Below, piece after piece: positions 1 through 8,581 of a stretch of DNA of 64,000 nucleotides; within the stretch, counting starts at the first letter, position 1; the number at the start of each line of letters is the position of its first letter. Both the position numbers and the translations under genes were made by a program. The notes below the pieces were generated by a model. That model was given only the letters and a program-made list of their open reading frames with translations, ran no database searches and was not told the DNA's origin. Source of the DNA: Pseudomonas chlororaphis subsp. aurantiaca (lineage in GTDB: Bacteria; Pseudomonadota; Gammaproteobacteria; Pseudomonadales; Pseudomonadaceae); assembly GCF_013466605.1 (NCBI RefSeq), contig NZ_CP059162.1:6262001-6326000 (forward strand), given 5' to 3'.

Positions 1-726
1 CAGGAATACCGTGACGCCGCCGGCGTGGACGAGGGCATGAACGGTCTGTCGACCCGCTTCGCCTTCAAGATCCTGTCGAAAGTCTTCAACTTCGATCCCC
101 ATGAGATCGCGGCCAACCCGGTGCACCTGCTCTACGTGCTCGAACAGCAGATCGAACAGGAGCAATTCCAGGCGGAAACCCGCGAACGCTACCTGCGCTT
201 CCTGAAGGAATACCTGGCTCCGCGCTACATCGAGTTCATCGGCAAGGAAATCCAGACCGCGTACCTGGAGTCCTACAGCGAATACGGCCAGAACATCTTC
301 GACCGCTATGTGCTGTATGCGGACTTCTGGATTCAGGATCAGGAATACCGCGATCCGGAGACCGGCGAGATCCTCAATCGGGTCGCGCTCAACGAAGAGC
401 TGGAGAAAATCGAGAAACCGGCCGGCATCAGCAATCCGAAGGACTTCCGCAACGAAATCGTCAATTTCGTACTGCGGGCCCGAGCCAACAACAATGGCAA
501 GAACCCAACCTGGCTCAGCTACGAAAAACTGCGGGTGGTCATCGAGAAGAAAATGTTCTCCAACACCGAGGACCTGCTCCCGGTCATCAGCTTCAATGCC
601 AAGGCCAGCAAAGAGGATCAACAGAAACACAACGACTTTGTTACCCGAATGGTCGAGCGCGGCTACACCGACAAACAGGTACGACTGCTGTCCGAGTGGT
701 ATCTGCGGGTCAGAAAATCGCAGTAA
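1..726 (+). CDS. prkA: PrkA family serine protein kinase / AAA+ protein, C-terminal part
   Basis: The reading frame is open from the first base of the window and stops at 726, so about 241 C-terminal residues of a normally ~640-residue protein are present; the AAA+ ATPase core lies outside. The visible part is the PrkA C-terminal region, rich in charged helices (HEIAANPVHLLYVLEQQIEQEQF near the start). PrkA (YeaG in E. coli) was described as a serine kinase, and Bacillus PrkA was later reported as a Lon-like AAA+ protease, so its biochemistry is unsettled. It is followed after 189 bp by yeaH and then the spoVR gene, the usual three-gene set linked to nitrogen starvation and general stress. 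The family call is firm from sequence and context; the activity cannot be judged from this fragment. Confidence 0.93.
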   Translation, partial: QEYRDAAGVDEGMNGLSTRFAFKILSKVFNFDPHEIAANPVHLLYVLEQQIEQEQFQAETRERYLRFLKEYLAPRYIEFIGKEIQTAYLESYSEYGQNIFDRYVLYADFWIQDQEYRDPETGEILNRVALNEELEKIEKPAGISNPKDFRNEIVNFVLRARANNNGKNPTWLSYEKLRVVIEKKMFSNTEDLLPVISFNAKASKEDQQKHNDFVTRMVERGYTDKQVRLLSEWYLRVRKSQ

Positions 727-915
727 CCCGCCGGTTGCACCGGTTGTCGTTAGCCAGGAGCCTGTCTCAGCGATTTCTGCTACACAGGCTTCAGGAAGCG
801 CGTTTGAACGTTCGCAGCGAGGCTCGGGCAGAGTACCGGCGGCAAGACAAACTTACCGCCCCCTCTCCCCGTCCGGGCCGCTTGCGAGCTTCAAGACCGC
901 TTCTAAGGAGCAGTC

Positions 916-2187
916 ATGAGTTATGTGATCGACCGACGTCTCAATGGCAAGAACAAAAGCACGGTAAACCGCCAGCGGTTTCTGCGGCGCTATCGTGACC
1001 ACATCAAGAAGGCCGTCGAAGAGGCGGTCAGCCGCCGTTCCATCACTGACATGGAGCATGGCGAACAAATCAGCATCCCAGGCCGGGATATCGATGAACC
1101 CGTGCTCCATCATGGGCGCGGCGGCAAACAGACCGTGGTGCACCCGGGAAACAAGGAGTTCACGGCCGGCGAGCACATCGCACGCCCTCAAGGCGGGGGC
1201 GGCGGGGGCGGCCGGGGCAAGGCGGGCAATTCCGGCGAAGGCATGGACGAGTTCGTTTTCCAGATTACCCAGGAGGAGTTCCTCGAGTTCATGTTCGAGG
1301 ACCTGGAACTGCCGAACCTGGTCAAGCGCAACCTGACCGGGACCGACACCTTCAAGACCGTCCGGGCCGGGATCAGCAACGAGGGCAATCCCTCGCGCAT
1401 CAACATCATTCGGACCCTGCGCTCGGCCCACGCCCGGCGCATCGCCCTGTCCGGCAGCAGCCGGGCAAAACTACGCGAAGTCAAAGAGCAACTTGAACGC
1501 CTGAAACGCGAAGAACCGGACAACTTCGGCGATATTCAGGAAATGGAAGCAGAAATCGAGCGTCTCAGCGCCCGTATCCATCGGGTGCCGTTTCTCGACA
1601 CCTTCGACCTCAAGTACAACCTGCTGGTCAAACAGCCCAACCCCAGCTCCAAGGCCGTGATGTTTTGCCTGATGGATGTTTCTGGCTCCATGACCCAGGC
1701 CACCAAGGACATCGCCAAGCGTTTCTTCATCCTTCTGTACCTGTTTCTCAAGCGTAACTACGACAAGATCGACGTGGTGTTCATCCGTCACCACACCAGC
1801 GCGCGTGAGGTGGACGAAGAGGAGTTCTTCTACTCCCGGGAAACCGGCGGCACCATCGTCTCGAGCGCGCTGAAGCTGATGCAGGAGATCATGGTCGAGC
1901 GTTATCCGAGCAACGAGTGGAACATCTACGCCGCCCAGGCTTCCGACGGCGACAACTGGAACGACGACTCGCCAATCTGCCGCGATATCCTGATCAACCA
2001 GATCATGCCCTTCGTGCAGTACTACACTTACGTGGAGATTACCCCGCGCGAACATCAGGCTCTGTGGTTCGAATACGAGCGCATCGCCGAAGCCTTTTCC
2101 GATACTTTCGCCCAGCAGCAACTGGTCTCGGCCGGAGATATCTATCCGGTCTTCCGTGAACTCTTCCAGCGCAGGTTAGTGACATGA
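916..2187 (+). CDS. yeaH: YeaH/YhbH family protein (DUF444)
   Basis: A 423-residue cytoplasmic protein of the DUF444 family, full length for the family. The start ATG at 916 follows an AAGGAG-type ribosome site eight bases upstream. The N-terminal third is basic and has a glycine tract near residues 95-101 (GGGGGGG). A charged, probably coiled segment follows around residues 180-220. The C-terminal part has a von Willebrand A-like core, seen in the MIDAS-type sequence [16 protein letters not shown] near residues 251-266, so a divalent metal site is likely. It overlaps the spoVR gene by four bases (ATGA), which implies translational coupling. No enzyme activity is established; co-occurrence with PrkA suggests it is a partner or substrate adaptor, which is inference. 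Confidence 0.95.
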   Translation: MSYVIDRRLNGKNKSTVNRQRFLRRYRDHIKKAVEEAVSRRSITDMEHGEQISIPGRDIDEPVLHHGRGGKQTVVHPGNKEFTAGEHIARPQGGGGGGGRGKAGNSGEGMDEFVFQITQEEFLEFMFEDLELPNLVKRNLTGTDTFKTVRAGISNEGNPSRINIIRTLRSAHARRIALSGSSRAKLREVKEQLERLKREEPDNFGDIQEMEAEIERLSARIHRVPFLDTFDLKYNLLVKQPNPSSKAVMFCLMDVSGSMTQATKDIAKRFFILLYLFLKRNYDKIDVVFIRHHTSAREVDEEEFFYSRETGGTIVSSALKLMQEIMVERYPSNEWNIYAAQASDGDNWNDDSPICRDILINQIMPFVQYYTYVEITPREHQALWFEYERIAEAFSDTFAQQQLVSAGDIYPVFRELFQRRLVT

Positions 2188-3746
2188 CCGCCAGAGAGCA
2201 GAAACGCCAGCCTATCTCCACCGGTTCGGAATGGACGTTCGAGCTGATCCAGGCCTACGACCGCGAAATCAGCCGTATCGCGGCGCGCTACGCCCTGGAT
2301 ACCTATCCCAACCAGATCGAAGTGATCACCGCCGAACAGATGATGGATGCCTACGCCTCTGTCGGCATGCCCCTGGGTTATCACCATTGGTCTTATGGCA
2401 AGCATTTCCTTAGCACCGAAAAGTCCTACAGCCGCGGCCAGATGGGGCTGGCCTACGAGATCGTGATCAACTCTGACCCCTGCATCGCCTACCTGATGGA
2501 AGAAAACACCATCTGCATGCAGGCACTGGTGGTGGCCCACGCCTGCTACGGCCATAACAGCTTCTTCAAGGGCAACTATCTGTTCCGTACCTGGACGGAT
2601 GCCAGCTCGATCATCGATTACCTGGTGTTCGCCAAGCAGTACATCATGCAGTGCGAAGAGCGCCACGGCATCGATGCCGTGGAAGACCTGCTGGACTCCT
2701 GCCATGCCCTGATGAACTACGGAGTGGACCGCTACAAACGTCCTTATCCGATTTCCGCGGAAGAAGAACGGCGCCGGCAAAAGGACCGGGAAGAACATCT
2801 GCAGAAACAGATCAACGACCTGTGGCGCACCATCCCCAAAGGCACGGACAAGTTCAGCGACAAGGACAACGCGCGCTTCCCTGCCGAACCGCAGGAGAAC
2901 ATCCTGTATTTCATCGAGAAACACGCGCCGCTGCTGGAGCCGTGGCAACGGGAAATCGTGCGGATCGTGCGCAAGATCGCCCAATACTTCTACCCGCAAC
3001 GCCAGACCCAGGTGATGAACGAAGGCTGGGCAACGTTCTGGCACTACACCCTGATGAACGACCTGTATGACGAAGGCCTGGTGACCGATGGCTTCATGAT
3101 GGAATTCCTCGCCTCCCACACCAGCGTGGTCTTCCAGCCTGGCTTCGACAGCCCCTACTACAACGGTATCAACCCCTACACCCTGGGTTTCGCCATGTAC
3201 CGCGATATCCGGCGCATCTGCGAAGAACCGACCGAGGAGGACCGCCGCTGGTTCCCGGAACTGGCCGGGACCGACTGGCTTTCCAGCATCAAGTTCGCCA
3301 TGAGCAGCTTCAAGGACGAGAGCTTCATCCTGCAGTACCTGTCACCCAAGGTCATCCGCGACCTCAAGCTGTTCAGCATCCTGGACGACGACCAGAAAGA
3401 CGATCTGCTGGTACCGGCCATTCATGACGAAAGCGGCTATCGGATCATCCGCGAAACCCTCGCCGCCCAGTACAACCTGGGCAACCGCGAGCCTAACGTG
3501 CAGATCTGGAGCATCGACAGGCGGGGCGACCGCTCGCTGACCCTGCGCCATCAACAGCACGACCGCAAACCATTGGGCGACTCTACCGACGAGGTCCTCA
3601 AGCACCTACACCGGCTATGGGGGTTCGACATCCACCTGGAGACCCTGCAGGGTGACCAGGTGATGAAAACCCATCACGTACCGCCAAGAAGCGATCACAA
3701 CGAAGGGGACTACGGCCGCCTGGACCTGGCGGTCATCCACCTCTGA
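2184..3746 (+). CDS. ycgB: SpoVR family protein
   Basis: A 520-residue SpoVR-family protein (YcgB in E. coli), full length. The ATG at 2184 overlaps the end of yeaH by four bases. The family is named for a Bacillus spore-cortex gene, but non-sporulating proteobacteria carry it next to prkA and yeaH. Visible conserved stretches include [26 protein letters not shown] and [11 protein letters not shown]. The His and Glu spacing (HHWx[12 protein letters not shown]) looks like a metal-binding site of gluzincin-like character, but no activity is proven for the family. It probably acts in the cytoplasm in the same stress pathway as PrkA. No terminator with a T-tract is obvious before cca. Confidence 0.95.
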   Translation: MTAREQKRQPISTGSEWTFELIQAYDREISRIAARYALDTYPNQIEVITAEQMMDAYASVGMPLGYHHWSYGKHFLSTEKSYSRGQMGLAYEIVINSDPCIAYLMEENTICMQALVVAHACYGHNSFFKGNYLFRTWTDASSIIDYLVFAKQYIMQCEERHGIDAVEDLLDSCHALMNYGVDRYKRPYPISAEEERRRQKDREEHLQKQINDLWRTIPKGTDKFSDKDNARFPAEPQENILYFIEKHAPLLEPWQREIVRIVRKIAQYFYPQRQTQVMNEGWATFWHYTLMNDLYDEGLVTDGFMMEFLASHTSVVFQPGFDSPYYNGINPYTLGFAMYRDIRRICEEPTEEDRRWFPELAGTDWLSSIKFAMSSFKDESFILQYLSPKVIRDLKLFSILDDDQKDDLLVPAIHDESGYRIIRETLAAQYNLGNREPNVQIWSIDRRGDRSLTLRHQQHDRKPLGDSTDEVLKHLHRLWGFDIHLETLQGDQVMKTHHVPPRSDHNEGDYGRLDLAVIHL

Positions 3747-3810
3747 GCGCATGACAAACCTCCGAAAGCTCGGCGCAAGGGTTATTCTGTCGGGCTAACG
3801 GAGGTTTTTT

Positions 3811-5040
3811 ATGCAGATTTACAAGGTCGGCGGTGCGGTACGCGATCGCCTGCTGGGCAAACCGGTAACCGACATCGACTGGGTGGTAGTCGGCGCCACG
3901 GCCGAAGAAATGCTCGCCAAGGGTTTTCGCCCGGTAGGTTCGGACTTTCCGGTCTTTCTTCACCCCAAGAGCAGCGAGGAATACGCCCTGGCCCGCACCG
4001 AACGCAAGAGCGGTCGTGGCTATGGCGGCTTTACCTTTCACGCCAGCCCCGAGGTCACTCTCGAAGAAGACCTGATCCGCCGCGACCTGACGATCAATGC
4101 CATGGCGGAAGACGACCAGGGCGTTCTGACGGACCCATATCACGGCCAGCAGGACCTGGAAAACCGCCTGCTGCGCCATGTTTCCCCAGCATTCGCCGAA
4201 GATCCACTGCGCGTCCTGCGCGTTGCGCGCTTTGCTGCTCGCTACGCCGGGCTCGGCTTCCGGGTGGCGCCTGACACCCTCGAACTGATGCGCCAGCTCA
4301 GCGAATCAGGCGAGCTGGAAGCCCTGACGCCGGAACGCAGCTGGAAGGAAATCTCCCGCGCACTGATGGAAGATCACCCCCAAGTGTTCATCCAGGTACT
4401 GCGCGACTGTGGCGCGCTCAAGGTCCTGATGCCTGAGGTGGAGGCGCTGTTCGGCGTCCCGCAACCCGCCGCCCATCATCCGGAGATCGACAGCGGTGTG
4501 CATACACTGAGCGTTCTCGAGCAGGCGGCACTGCACAAGCAGCCATTGAGCGTGCGCTGGGCGTGCCTGTTGCACGACCTGGGCAAGGGCCTGACACCGC
4601 AAAGTGAATGGCCACAACACATCGCACATGAACACAAGGGCCTGAAGCTGATCAAGCAGGTCAATGAGCGCTTCAAGGCGCCACGCGACTGCCAGGAACT
4701 GGCGCTGCTGGCGGGCCAATACCACACCCATGGCCATCGAGCCCTCGAACTGAAACCTTCGACACTGGCGGAGCTGCTGCAGAACTTTGACGTGTACCGG
4801 CGGCCACAGCGTTTCGAGGAGTTTATCGCCGCCTGCGAAATGGATGCCCGCGGCCGTCTCGGCCTGGAGGAGCGCGCCTATCCCCAGGCGGACTATCTGC
4901 GCGGCGCGGCTACGGCGGCGCGAACGGTAGCGGTACAGCCGCTGCTGGAGCAGGGATTCAAGGGGCCGGAGCTGGGGGAGGCGCTGAAACGGGAACGACT
5001 GAAGGCGCTGAAGGCCTACAAGGAACAGTACTCGCAGTAA
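3811..5040 (+). CDS. cca: Multifunctional CCA-adding tRNA nucleotidyltransferase
   Basis: A 409-residue enzyme that adds or repairs the 3'-CCA end of tRNA using CTP and ATP. The N-terminus has the class II nucleotidyltransferase signature: GGAVRD at residues 7-12, then the metal-binding aspartates D21 and D23 in TDID. A C-terminal HD domain is visible around [12 protein letters not shown]...LLHDLGKG, as in gamma-proteobacterial Cca, where it gives phosphatase and phosphodiesterase activity. Length matches E. coli Cca (412). A strong ribosome site (GGAGG) precedes the ATG. It starts 64 bp after the spoVR gene on the same strand. The downstream gap holds a short inverted repeat (5050-5083) before the convergent folK. 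Confidence 0.97.
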   Translation: MQIYKVGGAVRDRLLGKPVTDIDWVVVGATAEEMLAKGFRPVGSDFPVFLHPKSSEEYALARTERKSGRGYGGFTFHASPEVTLEEDLIRRDLTINAMAEDDQGVLTDPYHGQQDLENRLLRHVSPAFAEDPLRVLRVARFAARYAGLGFRVAPDTLELMRQLSESGELEALTPERSWKEISRALMEDHPQVFIQVLRDCGALKVLMPEVEALFGVPQPAAHHPEIDSGVHTLSVLEQAALHKQPLSVRWACLLHDLGKGLTPQSEWPQHIAHEHKGLKLIKQVNERFKAPRDCQELALLAGQYHTHGHRALELKPSTLAELLQNFDVYRRPQRFEEFIAACEMDARGRLGLEERAYPQADYLRGAATAARTVAVQPLLEQGFKGPELGEALKRERLKALKAYKEQYSQ

Positions 5041-5049
5041 GAAACATCA

Positions 5050-5083
5050 CGAGCAAGCGCCTCCATAGGAGCCAGCTTGCTCG
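5050..5083. repeat. REP-like inverted repeat between cca and folK
   Basis: Nine-base arms CGAGCAAGC (5050-5058) and GCTTGCTCG (5075-5083) flank a 16-base loop in the convergent gap between cca and folK. The wording resembles the 'gagcaagcttgctcgc' repeats that are common in fluorescent Pseudomonas genomes. It may also terminate transcription, although there is no T-tract. Confidence 0.6.
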
Positions 5084-5122
5084 CCAGCCGATCGCAGTCG
5101 GCCAGAGCTGCGCCAGCCAGGG

Positions 5123-5641
5123 CTATCCCAGCTCCGGCGGCGTCAGCTGTATACCTCGCCACTCGAATGCCACGGGCGCCAGTACCTGGTCGATCCGGGC
5201 CTCACGCCAGAGGGTAGCGAAGTCCTGCCCCGCCAGCGGATGAACCCGCTCCGGAGCCATCAGCGACAAGGGCCAAAGCACAAAGGCGTTCTTCAGAATC
5301 TCTGCACGCGGCAGGATCAAACCGTCGAAATTGCCCACCAGATCGCCGTACAGCAGCACATCGATATCCAGCGGCAAACCTTTGCGGTCCGGGGCATAAC
5401 GACCATTGTCCGCTTCGATGAACTTCAACCGACGGTCCAGTTCCATCAGCGGCAGATCGGTAAAACCCGAGACCACCAGATTGAAGAACGGCCCGCTCTT
5501 GATCCCCACCGGCTGGCTTTCGAACACCGCCGAGCAGCGCATATCCAGCAGGAAGCCCGCCAGGGCATCGAGCCCGGCCAGCAGATGGGTTTCGCGCTCG
5601 ATATTGCTGCCGAGCCCAAGAAATACCTGAGTTAGCGACAT
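5123..5641 (-). CDS. folK: 2-amino-4-hydroxy-6-hydroxymethyldihydropteridine pyrophosphokinase
   Basis: A 172-residue HPPK, the folate enzyme that transfers pyrophosphate from ATP to 6-hydroxymethyl-dihydropterin. The N-terminal FLGLGSNIERE is the typical start of the fold. The HPPK signature is present as a DRKGLPLDIDVLLYGD stretch, where the two aspartates of LDID bind magnesium. The gene overlaps folB by ten bases on the same strand, so the two sequential folate enzymes are coupled. Pseudomonads often carry a second folK linked to panB elsewhere; this is the folB-linked copy, and whether the other exists cannot be seen here. Confidence 0.95.
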   Translation of the reverse strand: MSLTQVFLGLGSNIERETHLLAGLDALAGFLLDMRCSAVFESQPVGIKSGPFFNLVVSGFTDLPLMELDRRLKFIEADNGRYAPDRKGLPLDIDVLLYGDLVGNFDGLILPRAEILKNAFVLWPLSLMAPERVHPLAGQDFATLWREARIDQVLAPVAFEWRGIQLTPPELG

Positions 5642-5985
5642 CCGCGCTCGATCTCCACGCCAACACCTTTGGCGGCCGCGACAGCACCGGGTTTGGTCAG
5701 CTTGAGGTGCAACCAGGGGATATGGAATTCGGCCATGAGGACTTCAGCCAGACGCTCGGCAAAAGTCTCCACCAGCTGGAACTGCGCCTGTTCGGCAAAC
5801 GCCTGGATCCGCGAAGACACGCTGGCATAGTCGAGCGCCAGGGTCAGGTCGTCACCGGCGGCGGCCGGGCGGTTATCCCAGGCGAAGCTCAGGTCAAGGC
5901 GCAGGCACTGCCGGATGCCTCGCTCCCAGTCGTAGGCACCGATCACCGTGTCGACTTCCAGGCCCTCGATAAACACTCTGTCCAA
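5632..5985 (-). CDS. folB: Dihydroneopterin aldolase
   Basis: Converts 7,8-dihydroneopterin to 6-hydroxymethyl-dihydropterin plus glycolaldehyde, directly upstream of the FolK step. I chose a TTG start at 5985, giving 117 residues that begin [16 protein letters not shown]. It has a GGAG ribosome site eight bases upstream and matches the usual family length. An in-frame ATG at 6009 would add eight unusual residues (MSCCGEEC). The motif VIGAYDWER near residue 15 and the [17 protein letters not shown] end are characteristic. FolB acts as a cytoplasmic homo-oligomer. The gene is divergent from plsY with a 74-bp gap. Confidence 0.93.
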   Translation of the reverse strand: MDRVFIEGLEVDTVIGAYDWERGIRQCLRLDLSFAWDNRPAAAGDDLTLALDYASVSSRIQAFAEQAQFQLVETFAERLAEVLMAEFHIPWLHLKLTKPGAVAAAKGVGVEIERGCR

Positions 5986-6059
5986 GCACTCTTCTCCGCA
6001 GCACGACAAGGGCGCAATGCGCCGTTAGAATCAGGGCGTCCTCGCCCGGAATAGTTAGC

Positions 6060-6629
6060 ATGTTTTGGTTACTGGCGATCTTCGCCTACCTGCTCGGCTC
6101 GCTGTCCTTCGCCATCTTGCTCAGCCGCCTGACCGGTACACCCGATCCGCGAATGAGTGGCTCGGGCAATGCCGGCGCCACCAACATGCTGCGCCTGGCC
6201 GGCAAGAAACTTGCGGTACTGACCTTGCTCGGCGATCTGCTCAAAGGGCTATTGCCCGTGCTGATCGCCAGTCTCGCAGGCCTTTCGCTCCAACAACAGG
6301 CCTGGATCGGGCTCTACGCCGTACTGGGCCATCTGTTCCCGGTGTACTTCCGCTTTCGCGGCGGCAAGGGTGTCGCCACCGCCGCCGGGATGCTGCTGGG
6401 GCTTTACCCGCCAGCGGCGCTCCTGGCCATCACCGCCTGGCTACTGACCTTTTACCTGACCCGCACCAGCTCGCTGGCGGCCCTGATCGCCACGCCCCTG
6501 ACCTTGCCATTGCTGGCCTGGCAGGCACCGGCGGCGCTGCTGCCGATGAGCGTGCTCACACTGCTCATCGTCTGGCGCCACCGCGGCAATCTACGCGACC
6601 TGTTTGCCGGGCGCGAACGGCATTTCTGA
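6060..6629 (+). CDS. plsY: Acyl-phosphate glycerol-3-phosphate acyltransferase
   Basis: A 189-residue inner-membrane enzyme that moves the acyl group from acyl-phosphate to glycerol-3-phosphate, the first step of phospholipid synthesis with PlsX. It has about five hydrophobic segments. All three PlsY motifs are visible: [16 protein letters not shown] near residue 35, the [17 protein letters not shown] loop near residues 90-110, and a C-terminal arginine-rich end. Length is typical. The gene converges on tsaD, whose stop codon lies 41 bp downstream. Confidence 0.96.
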   Translation: MFWLLAIFAYLLGSLSFAILLSRLTGTPDPRMSGSGNAGATNMLRLAGKKLAVLTLLGDLLKGLLPVLIASLAGLSLQQQAWIGLYAVLGHLFPVYFRFRGGKGVATAAGMLLGLYPPAALLAITAWLLTFYLTRTSSLAALIATPLTLPLLAWQAPAALLPMSVLTLLIVWRHRGNLRDLFAGRERHF

Positions 6630-6670
6630 ATCCTGAAGATGAACCGGGCTCAGGTCGGGTAGATCCCGAC

Positions 6671-7696
6671 TCACAACGGCGACAACTGCTCCATCGGCCA
6701 ACGCGCCTGCACACTGATCGCCAGGCTTTCCTGCTGACCTGCCTGCAAGCGCTGGCAACCGGCAAACGCAATCATCGCGCCGTTGTCGGTGCAGAACTCA
6801 GGACGGGCGTAAAACACGCTCCCCTTCATCTCGCCGAGCATTTTCTCCAGCGACGCACGCAGAGCCTTGTTGGCGCTAACGCCGCCAGCGATTACCAGAC
6901 GTTTGAGTCCCGCCTGCTTCAAGGCTCGCTTGCATTTGATGGTCAGAGTTTCCACCACCGCCTGCTGGAAGGCGAGCGAGATGTCGCAACGGGTTTGCTC
7001 GCCGTCGTCCCCAGCGCTGACGCATTGTTGCCAGGTGTTCAGGGCAAAGGTTTTCAAGCCACTGAAGCTGAAATCCAGCCCCGGACGATCGGTCATCGGC
7101 CGCGGGAAGACAAAGCGCCCGGCCACGCCTTGTGCGGCCAGGCGAGCGATTTCCGGACCGCCCGGATAATTCAGGCCGATCATCTTCGCTGTCTTGTCGA
7201 AGGCCTCACCGGCTGCATCATCCAGGGTTTCACCCATCAGCTCGTATTGGCCGATGCCATCGACCCGCACCAGTTGCGTATGGCCGCCGGAAACCAGCAA
7301 AGCGACGAACGGAAATTCCGGCGGTTGTTCTTCCAGCATAGGGGCCAGCAAATGGCCTTCCATATGGTGCACACCCAGCGCCGGGATACCCCAGGCGAAG
7401 GCCAGCGCCTGCGCGCAAGAGGCGCCCACCAGAAGGGCGCCGACCAAGCCGGGGCCCGCGGTATAGGCAATGGCATCGATTTCGGTCGGCACACAGTCCG
7501 CCTCGGCCAGAACCTGACGAATCAGGGGCAGCATACGCTTGACGTGATCGCGAGAGGCCAGCTCCGGCACCACGCCACCATAGGCCCGATGCAGGTCGAT
7601 CTGACTGAACAGCGCGTCGGCCAGCAGGCCACGTTCACTGTCATAAAGCGCGACGCCGGTTTCGTCGCAGGAAGTTTCTAATCCCAGTACTAGCAT
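6671..7696 (-). CDS. tsaD: tRNA N6-threonylcarbamoyladenosine transferase
   Basis: A 341-residue Kae1/TsaD protein (formerly Gcp) that transfers threonylcarbamoyl to A37 of ANN-decoding tRNAs with TsaB and TsaE. The metal-binding motif HMEGH is at residues 111-115, and the ASKHA-type ATP-binding fold starts with [12 protein letters not shown]. Length equals that of E. coli TsaD. It is divergent from rpsU, a conserved arrangement in gamma-proteobacteria. The 200-bp gap between them holds the rpsU promoter. It is an essential translation-fidelity gene. Confidence 0.97.
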   Translation of the reverse strand: MLVLGLETSCDETGVALYDSERGLLADALFSQIDLHRAYGGVVPELASRDHVKRMLPLIRQVLAEADCVPTEIDAIAYTAGPGLVGALLVGASCAQALAFAWGIPALGVHHMEGHLLAPMLEEQPPEFPFVALLVSGGHTQLVRVDGIGQYELMGETLDDAAGEAFDKTAKMIGLNYPGGPEIARLAAQGVAGRFVFPRPMTDRPGLDFSFSGLKTFALNTWQQCVSAGDDGEQTRCDISLAFQQAVVETLTIKCKRALKQAGLKRLVIAGGVSANKALRASLEKMLGEMKGSVFYARPEFCTDNGAMIAFAGCQRLQAGQQESLAISVQARWPMEQLSPL

Positions 7697-7783
7697 GGGT
7701 TTGCGCCTTGTAGAGGCTAATTTCGAAGGCGCGCATAATAGTCGCCACTCCCTCAGCCGACCAGCGGTTTTCGATCAGAGGCT

Positions 7784-7812
7784 TTGCATTCCGAGCGATG
7801 AGGGGTTAACAT
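7784..7812 (+). promoter_or_regulatory. Candidate sigma-70 promoter of the rpsU-dnaG-rpoD operon
   Basis: TTGCAT (7784-7789) and TAACAT (7807-7812) are separated by 17 bp and lie about 85 bp upstream of the rpsU ATG, in the divergent gap with tsaD. The -35 element matches four of six and the -10 four of six consensus bases. Position and spacing fit a promoter for this constitutive operon; there is no experimental support here. Confidence 0.5.
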
Positions 7813-7896
7813 CCGCAACCCTTAAAAACCGACGACCTCAGCCGCGATTTTTGCGACGAGAACGTTGACCCCGGTAATGAATGAAGGTAGCTCTGG

Positions 7897-8112
7897 ATGC
7901 CAGCCGTCAAAGTTAAAGAGAACGAACCCTTCGACGTAGCTCTGCGTCGTTTCAAGCGCTCCTGCGAAAAAGCCGGTGTTCTGGCTGAAGTTCGTAGCCG
8001 CGAATTTTACGAGAAGCCGACTTCCGAGCGTAAGCGCAAAGCAGCTGCTGCTGTTAAGCGTCACGCCAAGAAAGTTCAGCGCGAACAGCGCCGCGCCGTA
8101 CGTCTGTACTAA
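7897..8112 (+). CDS. rpsU: 30S ribosomal protein S21
   Basis: A 71-residue, very basic small-subunit protein. The sequence [21 protein letters not shown] and the R/K-rich C-terminus (RRAVRLY) are the standard S21 form, with family length of 70-71. S21 helps base-pairing between the mRNA Shine-Dalgarno region and 16S rRNA during initiation. It is the first gene of the macromolecular synthesis operon with dnaG and rpoD, coupling translation, replication priming and transcription. An inverted repeat 30 bp downstream probably attenuates read-through. Confidence 0.98.
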
Positions 8113-8142
8113 TACACAGACGTTCGCTGCAAGCTTCTGCCA

Positions 8143-8163
8143 AGCCCGGCCCTCAGCCGGGCT
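8143..8163 (+). terminator. Stem-loop between rpsU and dnaG (attenuator)
   Basis: AGCCCGGC (8143-8150), loop CCTCA, GCCGGGCT (8156-8163): a perfect eight-base stem 30 bp after rpsU. There is no T-tract, so termination would be partial or Rho-assisted. E. coli has a comparable leaky terminator (T1) between rpsU and dnaG that lowers primase relative to S21. Confidence 0.6.
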
Positions 8164-8581
8164 AATGGCATTTGCGGACAACGCTTGATGCTTCACCGTC
8201 AACGCCGCGCATGCGACCGCGACAATCCGCTTCACCACGTCAGACCTGGCTTCCTGCCAGCGGTGCACGTCTCTTCTGACGAGCCTTCCAAGGCTACTGA
8301 CGAGCACACTTTTATTCTGATTCCTCAACAGACTCAGCCCAAGGCGCCCTTCTCCAGCGCCCGCTTATGAGCCATCCGAGAGCTGTCGGACTCAGAGCAA
8401 TATCTTCAAATAGTCGAAGACTGATTGAAACTAACGTCAGTGGACTTTCGGCAGATACACTTCCCGATAGCGATCAAGCCGACGACAGATGGTCGAACGC
8501 GCAGCCGTTGCGTCTCGAACAGCCCATTTTCGAAGCCTTCGCATTGGTCCAATTCTTTCGCGCAGTGATGACGAGAACGCC
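8164..8581 (+). other. Gene-free gap between rpsU and dnaG
   Basis: The 418 bases after the stem-loop contain no credible gene. Short open frames here lack ribosome sites and recognisable motifs. As I recall it, P. aeruginosa has a yqeY-like gene at this point; nothing resembling YqeY is present. The sequence may hold an internal dnaG promoter or an RNA-processing site, but I see no strong -35/-10 pair. Confidence 0.6.

Noticed and set aside
853..1431. Long open frame on the minus strand inside yeaH
   Set aside because: It is the GC-rich shadow of a well-supported gene. It has no ribosome site or recognisable motif.
7822..8328. A 168-codon minus-strand open frame over rpsU and its spacer
   Set aside because: It is antisense to S21, with no ribosome site and no family pattern.
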